DNA of 26,635 bases from Candidatus Hodarchaeota archaeon (GTDB taxonomy: Archaea > Asgardarchaeota > Heimdallarchaeia > Hodarchaeales > Hodarchaeaceae), in the NCBI GenBank assembly GCA_016840305.1, contig JAEOSP010000538.1, forward strand, positions 1-26,635, in the 5' to 3' direction. The notes beneath the pieces were generated by a model. That model worked only from the letters and a program-made list of their open reading frames with translations. It did not search any database and was not told the origin of the DNA. Each line of letters begins with the position of its first letter. Position 1 is the first letter of the stretch. A program made the position numbers and the translations under genes. Shown piece by piece: positions 9,076-17,263 of the stretch.

Positions 9076-12000
9076 ATGAATTCATTGAAATCGCTTATCC
9101 TGAGAAAGAATAATAATTCTATTTTGCTATTAATTTTCGTTATCTTCCCGATTTTTTGCTTATCTACTCCAGAAAGTTACTTAAATAGTTTTAAAAGTGA
9201 AACAATTAAAAAATTACGAAATAATTCAGGAATAAAAGAAGATTTGAATTTAGGATCTGATAGAATGCTTCCTACGATCAAATATTCTACAATCGAGAAT
9301 TCAAACATTTCTTATTTAAACCAACAAATATCAAGAAATAATATAACAAGCAAAGAACTTATTTCTGTAAATTCAACCATATTTAGCGAAGTAATGATTG
9401 AATCAACTCCTTATCATTCCGAATTTTATTTGAATTCAGAAGTATCCACAGACGAAACTATATGGTACAATGGTCAGGAAGAAGGTTTTGGAGATGTGAA
9501 CATATCAAAAAATCTCACAAGCGAGTTCCCCTATTATAGATTTAATTTCTCAGAAACACCTTCCTCTGGTATATCGAACATCAATTATAACATGACACCA
9601 ATTCCTTCTCCATACAACTACTCTACAACATTATCCTTCGAATTCAGAATTCCTTGGATGGATACAAATTTATCGAACAATGTTCATTCACTAGTTTTGG
9701 AATTACGATTTAATAATGCCTCCATAAATTTTCTATTTTCTGATAATGGAAGTTCATTGGGATCTCCTCTAGAACCTAATGTGTTTAAACCTGGCACTAA
9801 TTCGTTATACATACTTTGTAACCAATCTATTCAATCAGAATGGAGTAAATTTAATTACAATATTACAAAATTGATTACTTCATACTTCACTAGTCAAGAA
9901 TATTCAAACTTCGATTCAATGAAAACTCTGTTTTGCTATATGTTCGCGTTTCTTCCAGAATACTCAGTTACTCTTGATCTCCGAAATTTAAATTATAATA
10001 CATCTTTAACATTAGAGGTACCTACAACATACCAAATGGCTGGTTTAACCATTTTTTCTTCAATAGGTCATTTGAAATATGATTTTCAAGCTGAAAATTT
10101 CACTATATTAATATCAGAAAACACTTCATGGAAAAATAATCAAATAACCTATTTTAATTTCACCTTAACACGTCTGAAAGAGCTATTATCGTTCCCTAGA
10201 TTTCATAATAAGAATAATACTCATCTCAACGTAGGTTTGCATATTTACTACCCCTTTTCTTTGCCCCATAAGAATATTAGCCTAGTAAGCATAAATTTAC
10301 CTTTTGATTGGAGAAATATTACAATATTTAATTCATCAATAATTTTAGAGAAAATAGATCAAGTAAATTTATTTTCTGGATCACTAAAAGGCTATAAATA
10401 TAGATTTCATATCACTGATCATAATCTCACTCTACAAGCAATTGTTTCAAATTATATAATCGATGTGAATTCTCCACCTGATGTTTCATATAATGATAAG
10501 TTTCAAGTCACTGGAAAACTCATAAATCCATTTCTAGGTATTTTGCATTTATACATTTACAATCAATCATTGTTTTTACACCAAACGACGCTACCAATGC
10601 TGAATGGTAGTTTCATGTTCCCGATAACTAGTATTACAAATGAAATTCCTTCTGGATTTATGAAAATACTAATTAATTGGTCGTCTGGTTATGAATTTGG
10701 AATGTATGAGCAATTAATATGTATTCACTCTATAGAATACGATTCATCACTAATTTACATCTTTTCAGATACAAATTTCGAGCTTTACCAGTATGATTCA
10801 TTTTATACAAATATATCATTAATTAAAAATGGAGTTGAGTACGTTGAGGAATCAACCACTGTTTCTTTTCTCATTAACGATTATTTCTATTTTTTCAATA
10901 GAACTCAAGGATCGAATTATTTTCTACTAATCAAACATCTGATATGGGAAGCAGGAAGTTATAACGGTACAATAATAGCATCCAACGGGCTTGAATTTTA
11001 TGCTAAAAATCATATAACTATAACTATTCATTCTGCCACTATTGATTCACGCATTGAGAATTTCCCCGATGTTATATACAGAGAAAATAGTCTTAATTTT
11101 CGCATCATTGCTTTTGCAGGTCCAATGGAGGGGGGTACAACCTGGCCTGTTTCTAGTGTAGATTTTATAATCTGGATTAATAATACTATAATTAAAGAAG
11201 GTTTCACTAATTCAGAAGGCTACAATGATGTCTTTATTTCTGAAATACATTTTAATCAATCATTTTCAATGACAGTTACAATTTTAAGTAAATTAGAAGA
11301 GGTTTTTATAAAATTAGAGTCATTCAATGTTCAGATATCCAATGATTCCCTGTTTATTGACCGTCAACCTACTACTCTAACTGAAATTTCTCAAACGCAT
11401 GTTATAAGCAATAGTACTTACTTCAAGATTTTCAATGTCTATTATCCAATGAACGCATCTCAATGGTATACAATTTTGGATGGGGTTGATTCAACCCCTA
11501 TTTCGGCTCATTTATTGAGAGATGATTATGCATTAGAGATAACTAATATTGGCTCATTTTTGATTTGGGATCTCCAGGGTGACACAACAAATAATGATGT
11601 CATTGTTCTTGAGTATTCTGGTCCTATTACACATTACACCATATATGAAGAAATCGGGAAATATTTGATCCATATTGAATGTTTCTCTAATTATTCTATT
11701 GGCAACTATACATTCCAGTTAGATCTGAGTTTTATTGATTTTCCTCTTAGCACTATCTCTCTACTTGATTTCTTAAAACATAATATTACAGATAAATTTG
11801 ACATAAAAATTGATGGATCTAACATTTTTTTAAGAAACCTAAACATTATTAGTGGAATAAAAGTGAATTACTATCTTCAAGTTGATACAATCATCCCAAA
11901 AATCGAAATTCTTGATAGTTTCAGGGAAAATTATTCGTACAGTGAAGAAATCATTGGTAGATGGCGATTTACATCGGGTGGTAGTTTTTCATACAGTATA

Positions 12001-12585
12001 TTTTACTCTGTTCCTAAATCATTTCGTGCTGAATGCATGAATACGACGTTGGTTGATTTTTCAAATAATACCTATATAGTAGAAGCTTCTTTGCCTAGTT
12101 TAGGATGGAATTCCACTGTTTCGGTGGAAATAGAGCTATTCCTTAATCATGGAGCTATATCATCATGTCCAAGTCAGAATTATACAGTTTCTGATCCTTA
12201 CCCACCAGATTTATCATATTTTTTAGAATTTAAGAAGGAAAATATTGATCTTCACCTTTTCCCATATGAACCTGAGCTAGGATCTGGTATTGAAAGCATT
12301 AATGTTATTTATAGTGAAACCAAATTCAATGTTAGTCAGATTTCAGATAATCACTTTCACTTAGAACTATCCAAAGATATTATCGATTCTGGAAATATTT
12401 CCGTTCTAATTACCGATCGAGCTGGAAATATCCATCTGTCAAATATCGATATTAGGCAAGGATATCTTACTTCTGATGAACATATTTCCCCCCTTACTTT
12501 TTTTCCATCCTTAGCAGCCTTTGTTTTAGCTGTAGGATATTTCTTCACAAAATTTCTTAAGAGAAGAAGAAATATAATACTTTGA
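9076..12585 (+). CDS. Large secreted, membrane-anchored surface protein rich in N-glycosylation sequons
   Basis: A 1169-residue protein of no recognised family. It begins with a basic stretch and a hydrophobic signal-like segment (about residues 15-30) and ends with one hydrophobic segment (about 1140-1158) followed by K-R-R-R, so the bulk is predicted to lie outside the cell, anchored by its C-terminus. The body is rich in Asn, Ser, Thr, Ile, Phe and Tyr, very poor in Cys, and contains more than 40 N-x-S/T sequons spread along its length. Several stretches look like beta-sandwich or Ig-like repeats, for example one beginning S-P-P-D-V-S-Y near residue 468 and the last one ending I-T-D-R-A-G-N-I near 1121. 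The ATG is preceded by GAGG about 10 bases upstream. Its place directly after the platform protein, 90 bases downstream, suggests it is the cargo or adhesin of that locus; this is inference. Confidence 0.8.
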   Translation: MNSLKSLILRKNNNSILLLIFVIFPIFCLSTPESYLNSFKSETIKKLRNNSGIKEDLNLGSDRMLPTIKYSTIENSNISYLNQQISRNNITSKELISVNSTIFSEVMIESTPYHSEFYLNSEVSTDETIWYNGQEEGFGDVNISKNLTSEFPYYRFNFSETPSSGISNINYNMTPIPSPYNYSTTLSFEFRIPWMDTNLSNNVHSLVLELRFNNASINFLFSDNGSSLGSPLEPNVFKPGTNSLYILCNQSIQSEWSKFNYNITKLITSYFTSQEYSNFDSMKTLFCYMFAFLPEYSVTLDLRNLNYNTSLTLEVPTTYQMAGLTIFSSIGHLKYDFQAENFTILISENTSWKNNQITYFNFTLTRLKELLSFPRFHNKNNTHLNVGLHIYYPFSLPHKNISLVSINLPFDWRNITIFNSSIILEKIDQVNLFSGSLKGYKYRFHITDHNLTLQAIVSNYIIDVNSPPDVSYNDKFQVTGKLINPFLGILHLYIYNQSLFLHQTTLPMLNGSFMFPITSITNEIPSGFMKILINWSSGYEFGMYEQLICIHSIEYDSSLIYIFSDTNFELYQYDSFYTNISLIKNGVEYVEESTTVSFLINDYFYFFNRTQGSNYFLLIKHLIWEAGSYNGTIIASNGLEFYAKNHITITIHSATIDSRIENFPDVIYRENSLNFRIIAFAGPMEGGTTWPVSSVDFIIWINNTIIKEGFTNSEGYNDVFISEIHFNQSFSMTVTILSKLEEVFIKLESFNVQISNDSLFIDRQPTTLTEISQTHVISNSTYFKIFNVYYPMNASQWYTILDGVDSTPISAHLLRDDYALEITNIGSFLIWDLQGDTTNNDVIVLEYSGPITHYTIYEEIGKYLIHIECFSNYSIGNYTFQLDLSFIDFPLSTISLLDFLKHNITDKFDIKIDGSNIFLRNLNIISGIKVNYYLQVDTIIPKIEILDSFRENYSYSEEIIGRWRFTSGGSFSYSIFYSVPKSFRAECMNTTLVDFSNNTYIVEASLPSLGWNSTVSVEIELFLNHGAISSCPSQNYTVSDPYPPDLSYFLEFKKENIDLHLFPYEPELGSGIESINVIYSETKFNVSQISDNHFHLELSKDIIDSGNISVLITDRAGNIHLSNIDIRQGYLTSDEHISPLTFFPSLAAFVLAVGYFFTKFLKRRRNIIL

Positions 12586-12595
12586 GAGAAAAATC

Positions 12596-13999
12596 GTGAC
12601 AATTATGAGAAAAAAAGTGCTACAACGGGAAGTAGCACTTTTACTTACTTTTTTTCCTTTTCTTTCTCTCATAATGTTTCATATTGTCAAAATCGAAAAA
12701 ATAAACGAAATCAGCTTGTCTCTTTTAATAACAGCCAATATTATACCGGTGTTACTCTTACTATTATTTTTGTTAAATGAGTTAGGAATTATGAATAGTC
12801 ATAAAAATTCATATTTTGAGGTTTATGATAATAGCGTCATTCACATCCCGATTTTCAACATCTATTTTAGCATCTTCGAAAGCACATCCATTCATCTTGT
12901 CAATAATAAAGCCTTGTACAGATTAATCGATTTAGAATTATTTTCTCTTGAGATAGATAATGTAACTAAGAGTTTACGAGTTTTTCTCTTTTCTAAAAAC
13001 AAAAAAAGTCAAATAGATAGAATTAAGAATTCCATACCATTATTAGAGGCTATCTTTCCAGATATCCTGTTAAAGACTCCGAATGACTCAAAAAACTTTC
13101 TTTCTGGTTACTCTCTAGCTGTAGTCGCAGGTTTCTCAATTATTCAAAGGAAAGAAAGCTACTTAATACCTGTTCTAAGTAATTTAAGAGCTGGTCAATT
13201 GGGGGTTCACAATAGGATGGTTTTAGCCTATAATTCTTCAGAAAAAGGGCCTAAAACAATAAAGGATGATCAAACATCTCAAGTCTATACACTCCTTGGA
13301 TATCGAGGGCCAATTGACTTCAATTTTATTGGTAACCTAATCTTGAGGAAAAATGATAATTCAGAGTATGAAGATGACAACAAAAATAAGCTTCTTAGAG
13401 CAATTAGCCGTTTTCAACTTGATAATTGTAATTTAATCTCTTTTCATGAAGGAGTGTCCTACATTCAAAAAACATTGCTTGCATCGGGGTTTGATAATCA
13501 GTCGGTTACATTGGAAGTTCATTCTAAGGAAAAGTATATCCCAAACAATACAGAAATTGAATCTGAATTTTCCATGATTAATATCAATAAAGAAGAAAAA
13601 AATCCTATATGTCTGGAACTATGCAATATCTACAATAATCTTGAAATAGATGAAACACATAAGTCAAGGCTGTGTAATAATAGGGTTAATTTCTGCAAGA
13701 AACTGATAAGAAATGACAATTTCATATCTTTGCTAATGGAAGTCGCAAGAAAGGATGATGATAAAAATAACTTAAATATTTTTAGTGAACTCCTAGTTCA
13801 TTTGTCTTTTCATCAAATATATTGTTTAATTGCTCAGTTCATTTTCCTGTATGAAGGGAAAGATCTTGATTTAATATCTACCCAATTACTCCACTCTTTG
13901 ATAACTAATCAAGTTAAAAGTGAATTCTATCAAGATAAAATGGGTCAGGAGATTCAGAAGTCGATTCAAGATGATCAGACAATAATTACTCAACTCTGA
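12596..13999 (+). CDS. Unrecognised membrane protein with two N-terminal helices and a large soluble domain
   Basis: A 467-residue protein that I do not recognise. Two hydrophobic segments lie near the N-terminus (about residues 14-32 and 40-62). The remaining 400 residues are soluble, charged and mostly helical toward the C-terminus. The start is GTG at 12596 with a weak GAGAG upstream; an ATG at 12605 is equally possible. It begins 10 bases after the stop of the large surface protein and is surely in the same transcript. The topology, a hairpin in the membrane with the bulk probably in the cytoplasm, would suit an inner partner of the surface protein or of the platform protein, but no motif proves this. 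Confidence 0.72.
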   Translation: MTIMRKKVLQREVALLLTFFPFLSLIMFHIVKIEKINEISLSLLITANIIPVLLLLLFLLNELGIMNSHKNSYFEVYDNSVIHIPIFNIYFSIFESTSIHLVNNKALYRLIDLELFSLEIDNVTKSLRVFLFSKNKKSQIDRIKNSIPLLEAIFPDILLKTPNDSKNFLSGYSLAVVAGFSIIQRKESYLIPVLSNLRAGQLGVHNRMVLAYNSSEKGPKTIKDDQTSQVYTLLGYRGPIDFNFIGNLILRKNDNSEYEDDNKNKLLRAISRFQLDNCNLISFHEGVSYIQKTLLASGFDNQSVTLEVHSKEKYIPNNTEIESEFSMININKEEKNPICLELCNIYNNLEIDETHKSRLCNNRVNFCKKLIRNDNFISLLMEVARKDDDKNNLNIFSELLVHLSFHQIYCLIAQFIFLYEGKDLDLISTQLLHSLITNQVKSEFYQDKMGQEIQKSIQDDQTIITQL

Positions 14000-14103
14000 A
14001 TATCAAATGGAAACTACAATCAAGGGATAAGACTATATGATACCTTGAACTGTATAAAACATCAGAGGGATGATTTGGCTTAAATTTAATATAGTAGTAT
14101 AGC

Positions 14104-14124
14104 CCCTATCGTTCTCAAATAGGG
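14104..14124 (-). terminator. Possible hairpin terminator downstream of tRNA-Ile
   Basis: On the minus strand, 27 bases past the 3' end of tRNA-Ile, a CCCTAT / ATAGGG inverted repeat with a 9-base loop follows a T-rich stretch (TTCTTTTGTT). This could end or process the S9-tRNA transcript. It also lies downstream of the plus-strand membrane-protein gene and could serve both directions. Confidence 0.3.
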
Positions 14125-14186
14125 AATAGAATTTAACAAAAGAAGTGGTATGGGCCCACCCGGATTTGAACCGGGGATCTCTCGGT

Positions 14187-14217
14187 TTCTGTCGATAGCC
14201 TGGAAAACCAGTTTCGT
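14187..14217 (-). other. tRNA-Ile intron 2 (31 nt, canonical position 37/38)
   Basis: The intron lies one base after the anticodon. The expected bulge-helix-bulge geometry can be drawn: a CUGA/ACAG central helix with one A-A mismatch, three-base bulges UA^A and AA^A, and an inner CGA/UCG helix. An internal CUGG-UUUU-CCAG hairpin caps the intron. Confidence 0.85.
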
Positions 14218-14224
14218 TATCAGC

Positions 14225-14253
14225 ATCACCCGCCCAAATCATTATCTGAGCGT
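14225..14253 (-). other. tRNA-Ile intron 1 (29 nt, noncanonical position 30/31)
   Basis: The intron splits the 5' strand of the anticodon stem before its last base. The bulge-helix-bulge is complete: central helix CGCU/GGUG (two wobble pairs), bulges CG^A and AU^G, inner helix CGCUC/GGGCG. Removing it restores the fifth pair of the anticodon stem (G31-C39). Confidence 0.85.
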
Positions 14254-14345
14254 CGAGCGCTTTAACCAGGCTAAGCCATGGGCCCTGTTTATTACCTTTG
14301 AATCTTATTCTTCTTCCATTCTCTTTCTTAAATAAATATTATGCC

Positions 14346-14747
14346 TTATCGATAGCTCTTGGTGTATTTTGCACGTGCTCCAGGTCCACCGAAATGCTTT
14401 GGTTCTCTTCTTCGGGGATCTCCTACAATCATATGACGATCGTAGGTTAAGAATTTTGCACGCAAAGCTTCTGATTCAGTCCAAGCTAGAATCGCTCGTG
14501 CAATGGCTGTTCTTGCTGCATCTGCCTGTCCCATGAATCCTCCACCTTTTACCTTAACTTTAATGTCAATTTTATTCTTTGTTTTATCATCAAGGAAATA
14601 AAAAGGCTCTAGTAACTTCATCCTAACGAATTCAGGCTCAATTATTTCTATAGGTTTTCCATTAATTAGAACTCTACCTTTGCCCTCCTTAATAATTGCT
14701 CGTGCAATGGCTGTTCTTCTTTTTCCGCTTTTCAATATACTTTTCAT
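14346..14747 (-). CDS. rps9: Ribosomal protein S9 (uS9)
   Basis: A protein of about 133 residues with the S9 signature. It has an N-terminal S-G-K-R-R-T-A-I-A-R-A segment, a central K-V-K-G-G-G-x-x-G-Q-A-D-A-A-R-T-A-I-A-R-A stretch, and the C-terminal R-R-x-E-P-K-x-F/H-G-G-P-G-A-R-A-[KR]-x-x-K-S-Y-R that reaches the ribosomal P site. The frame is open further upstream to 14780, which would overlap rpl13. The ATG at 14747 is preferred because it gives the normal S9 N-terminus and lies 10 bases after the rpl13 stop, behind a GGG-containing site. It is the last protein gene of rpoD-rpl18e-rpl13-rps9, a conserved archaeal order, and tRNA-Ile follows. Confidence 0.95.
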   Translation of the reverse strand: MKSILKSGKRRTAIARAIIKEGKGRVLINGKPIEIIEPEFVRMKLLEPFYFLDDKTKNKIDIKVKVKGGGFMGQADAARTAIARAILAWTESEALRAKFLTYDRHMIVGDPRRREPKHFGGPGARAKYTKSYR

Positions 14748-14757
14748 TTTTATCCCT

Positions 14758-15195
14758 TCAAATTTTTGTATAGAGTTCACCTAATGAAATATAGGAGGAT
14801 TTCGGATTATTTCGCTGAGATTCTACTGGAATCTCTATTTCTCTATCCTGAAAAATGCTTGGAAAGTTTGCATACACTTTTAATCGTTTATAGGCTTCTT
14901 TTCCTCTAGTTTTTCGATAAGGAAGCATACCTCTGATCGTTTTCTTCAGTATCTGATCAGGTTTTCTTGGATAGAAAGGCCCTTTTAGAGGATTGGATTT
15001 TGTCTTGATATGATATCTTTGGAGATATTTTTTGGTAATAGATCCAGGATCTCCCGATATTAATCCTTTTTCTGCGTTTACGATAATAATATTTTCCCCC
15101 AATAAAATTCGTTTTGCCACAACGCTTGCCAATCTTCCAATGATTGTATCTTCGGCGTTAATTATTGTTGCATTATCAGATAAGTTTTCAAGCAT
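14758..15195 (-). CDS. rpl13: Ribosomal protein L13 (uL13)
   Basis: A 145-residue large-subunit protein. The pattern I-I-N-A-E-D-x-I-I-G-R-L-A-S-x-V-A-K (about residues 11-28), the V-N-A-E-K segment, and the R-K-P-D-Q-I-L-K-K-T-I-R-G-M-L-P-Y-[RK]-K-x-R-G-K-E-A-Y-K-R-L block (about 78-106) are typical of archaeal L13. The ATG has a strong AAGGAG site upstream. It sits between rpl18e and rps9 in the conserved operon. Normal length and motifs. Confidence 0.95.
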   Translation of the reverse strand: MLENLSDNATIINAEDTIIGRLASVVAKRILLGENIIIVNAEKGLISGDPGSITKKYLQRYHIKTKSNPLKGPFYPRKPDQILKKTIRGMLPYRKTRGKEAYKRLKVYANFPSIFQDREIEIPVESQRNNPKSSYISLGELYTKI

Positions 15196-15212
15196 AAAAT
15201 ATATCTCCTTTC

Positions 15213-15575
15213 TTATTTAAGCAATCGTAAATTAGTACCATTTGGATTTTTAGTAATTATCTCCTCGAAAGATAGACATTGACCACCAGCAGCAACGATT
15301 TTCTCCCTTGCAGAGGTTGAAAAGTCCTCTGCTGCTATATTCAGTTTGTGGGATAACATACCTGCTCCTAATACTTTTCCAGGAATAACGATTTCCTCTC
15401 CAGATTTAGTTACTCTGTTAATGTGTGATAAGTTAACCAATGTTCGGCTTCTATTTGAAACTGACAACTCTTCACTTAATTTTTTCCAGATAGAGGCGTT
15501 ATGCTTAATTCCGCTTCGTTTAATGAAACGAATTAATGATATTTTGTTTGGATCAGTTCTTCCAGTTACTTTCAA
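15213..15575 (-). CDS. rpl18e: Ribosomal protein L18e (eL18)
   Basis: A 120-residue archaeal/eukaryotic large-subunit protein of the L15/L18e fold. Visible signatures are the S-I/L-W-K-x-L-x-E-E-L segment, N-R-S-R-T-x-V-N-L-S-H-I-N-R, the V-I-P-G-K-V-L-G-A-G motif (about residues 63-72) and the closing I-V-A-A-G-G-x-x-L-S-F-E-E. The start is TTG at 15575 with an AAGGGA site 9 bases upstream, which gives the usual short N-terminal K-V-T-G-R-T-D-P. It follows rpoD by 12 bases and precedes rpl13 by 17, so it is co-transcribed with them. Confidence 0.93.
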   Translation of the reverse strand: MKVTGRTDPNKISLIRFIKRSGIKHNASIWKKLSEELSVSNRSRTLVNLSHINRVTKSGEEIVIPGKVLGAGMLSHKLNIAAEDFSTSAREKIVAAGGQCLSFEEIITKNPNGTNLRLLK

Positions 15576-15587
15576 TAAAAATCCCTT

Positions 15588-16388
15588 CTAAAAATCTTCA
15601 ATATAAACTTTAAACTCATCATTCTTTTTGTTAAGTATTTTAAGAGCAGTTAGTATGTTTTCTTTAATAGATAGAGCGCCAGTACTTTCGATAGTAAAAA
15701 TAAAGTCTTTTCCATTTGTTGATACAAATACTGCATCGGTTTCGCAGATATCAACACACTGATTGCACAAACTGCAGTTGATAACATTTTCAGCAAAAAT
15801 TTTATCTTTTTCGATCTTTATTATGTCACGAGGACAAATATCAACACAGTCTCCGCAAGAAGTACAATTTTTTTCGTTAAATTCAACCACTGGATAGTAT
15901 TTGTAAGAAATTGTTGAAATTGGTTGCCATTTTGCGTGTTCTAACCCACGTCCAAGTCTAGCAATTGCTTCAAGAAAGATTTTTTGGTTTCTTGCCATTT
16001 TCAAAACTGGTATGTTCTGATGTACAGGGGTTATTTTTGGATCTTGGGACAGTAAATCACTCGAATAGACAATTTCAATATCTTTCTCCCCTAACTTTTC
16101 TAAGGTTAAAGAAACCTCACAGGAAGTGCATCCTTGTCCCCCACATGCGCATTCTGATTGTAAAACATAATTTTCCAAATCAGTTTTTAGTGGAATTAAT
16201 CCTAGGCGGTGAGCAACAATCTCATCGTAAAGAGGAGTGGTGTTTTCAATAATTATCACCTCATCGATTGCCATTGTCGGAACCTCACTCATTATTAATC
16301 GACGTAAGGTATTAGCGAAAGTTGGAGTTATACCAAAGAGTATGAACTTCAAATAATTCTCACGCTTTTCAATAATTTCTAGTTCCAT
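15588..16388 (-). CDS. rpoD: RNA polymerase subunit D (RpoD) with two 4Fe-4S-type motifs
   Basis: A 266-residue subunit equivalent to bacterial alpha and eukaryotic Rpb3. It dimerises with subunit L to start polymerase assembly. The N-terminal dimerisation part contains T-F-A-N-T-L-R-R-L-I-M-S-E-V-P-T-M-A-I (about residues 23-41) and A-H-R-L-G-L-I-P-L. Four Cys at 80, 82, 87 and 90 form a zinc-like site. The inserted ferredoxin-like domain has two complete CxxCxxCxxxC motifs, at Cys 175/178/181/185 and 205/208/211/215, so it could bind two iron-sulfur clusters; many archaeal D subunits have lost one or both. The ATG has GGTGG about 13 bases upstream. First gene of the rpl18e-rpl13-rps9 operon. 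Confidence 0.97.
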   Translation of the reverse strand: MELEIIEKRENYLKFILFGITPTFANTLRRLIMSEVPTMAIDEVIIIENTTPLYDEIVAHRLGLIPLKTDLENYVLQSECACGGQGCTSCEVSLTLEKLGEKDIEIVYSSDLLSQDPKITPVHQNIPVLKMARNQKIFLEAIARLGRGLEHAKWQPISTISYKYYPVVEFNEKNCTSCGDCVDICPRDIIKIEKDKIFAENVINCSLCNQCVDICETDAVFVSTNGKDFIFTIESTGALSIKENILTALKILNKKNDEFKVYIEDF

Positions 16389-16984
16389 TGTTCTAAATCT
16401 ACCACCGTATTATTTCCTATACTCAGGTAGGATCATTTTTTACACAAAACTGATAGAAGAAAATACTTCTTTAGCCTTCCTGAGCTGATTGTGGGGATAT
16501 TACGCTCATTTTGGCAACACTTAAGTTTACTATAAATGTTTTTTTCTGTTTCTGGTTCCTTTTTGTCAGAAATAGTATCAATCCTGCTTTTAGAAGATTA
16601 AATAGAATAAATAAGAAATTAAAAGAAACTTTTAACCTATCAATATTAGAGCGTTATGGTTGCATCAATTCTTATTATTCAAGTACGAATAAACAAATTC
16701 CATAACATTGCATACACAGATTCAACTCTTGTTGATGAAATCTACTTATTCTGGATAGGATTTTATTCATTCAACACTCAAAGGTTCTAATTCTTCATAA
16801 GAAGATGTTGTTGATGAATTAGCCTTTTTATTTTTGTTTTTTTTCCCTGGTACTTATGCTTCGCTTCTATTTTTGAAATCATATCTTATATGCAGGTATT
16901 TAACACATTTCCTCCCTGATTTTATATTTAGGTGATAAAAAGTATTTCCGAAGTAAATCAATAAACAACTCTAAAGTGACTTAA
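16389..16984. other. Intergenic stretch between rpoD and a small membrane-protein gene
   Basis: About 600 bases with no convincing gene. It holds the rpoD promoter region on the minus strand. On the plus strand there is a hairpin and T-tract (listed separately) and a TATA-like TTTTATATTTA at 16920-16930 that suits the downstream small membrane gene. A 64-codon frame (16511-16705, TTG start, one hydrophobic stretch, basic) lies in between and is not convincing on its own. Confidence 0.4.
16787..16844 (+). terminator. Hairpin followed by T-tract
   Basis: A 10-base inverted repeat with one mismatch (CTAATTCTTC at 16787-16796, GATGAATTAG at 16813-16822) is followed at once by a T-rich tract to 16844. 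This looks like a transcription terminator on the plus strand, although no well-supported plus-strand gene lies just upstream. Confidence 0.35.
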
Positions 16985-17263
16985 ATGCTATTTCTTTATT
17001 TAGATCAATGGGAAAACTATATTCAAGGATGGCAATTACTTCTCGAATCAGGAGACCAAATATTCTGGACAATTTTAATTTTTGTGGCATGGTTAGTGCG
17101 AGCAACTTCATTAATAGCTTTTTTGTTACAGCTTGGAGATAGATTAGTACGTCATAGCAAGGATATAGAGTTTACCATACTTAGAAGTCTGACAATCTTC
17201 ATAATAGTTACAGTTCCATTTTTTCTTGCTGGATATCCGTTAATTTATCCATTCATCCCATAA
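16985..17263 (+). CDS. Small two-helix membrane protein
   Basis: A 92-residue protein I do not recognise. It has two clear hydrophobic segments (about residues 27-49 and 66-88) separated by a charged loop G-D-R-L-V-R-H-S-K-D. The ATG at 16985 is about 55-65 bases downstream of a TATA-like TTTTATATTTA, which supports a real transcript; the ribosome site is weak. Its last 11 bases overlap the end of ksgA on the opposite strand, so the genes converge. Base composition and hydrophobic pattern suggest a real protein, but without a homologue the call is moderate. Confidence 0.5.
   Translation: MLFLYLDQWENYIQGWQLLLESGDQIFWTILIFVAWLVRATSLIAFLLQLGDRLVRHSKDIEFTILRSLTIFIIVTVPFFLAGYPLIYPFIP

Larger units (their letters stand above)
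14151..14285 (-). tRNA. tRNA-Ile(GAU) with two introns
   Basis: The minus-strand sequence folds as a standard tRNA once two introns are removed. The acceptor stem is GGGCCCA/UGGGCCC with discriminator A, the D-stem GCUU/AAGC with a GG-containing loop, and the T-arm CCCGG-UUCAAAU-CCGGG. After removing 14225-14253 (29 nt) and 14187-14217 (31 nt) the anticodon arm is CUCGG-CUGAUAA-CCGAG, a perfect stem with anticodon GAU, and the mature tRNA is 75 nt. The GGGCCCR acceptor stem, the D-arm GGCUUAGCCUGGUUAAAGC and this loop match archaeal tRNA-Ile. No 3' CCA is encoded, so it must be added after transcription. Without intron removal the anticodon stem cannot form, which supports the call. It lies 60 bases downstream of rps9 on the same strand. 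Confidence 0.95.

Noticed and set aside
14150..14335. Protein-coding frames over the tRNA-Ile locus on both strands
   Set aside because: They cover the tRNA and its introns; the folded tRNA explains the sequence fully.
16511..16705. 64-codon frame with TTG start, hydrophobic then basic
   Set aside because: No ribosome site, weak start and no family look; kept only as a possible explanation for the downstream terminator-like element.
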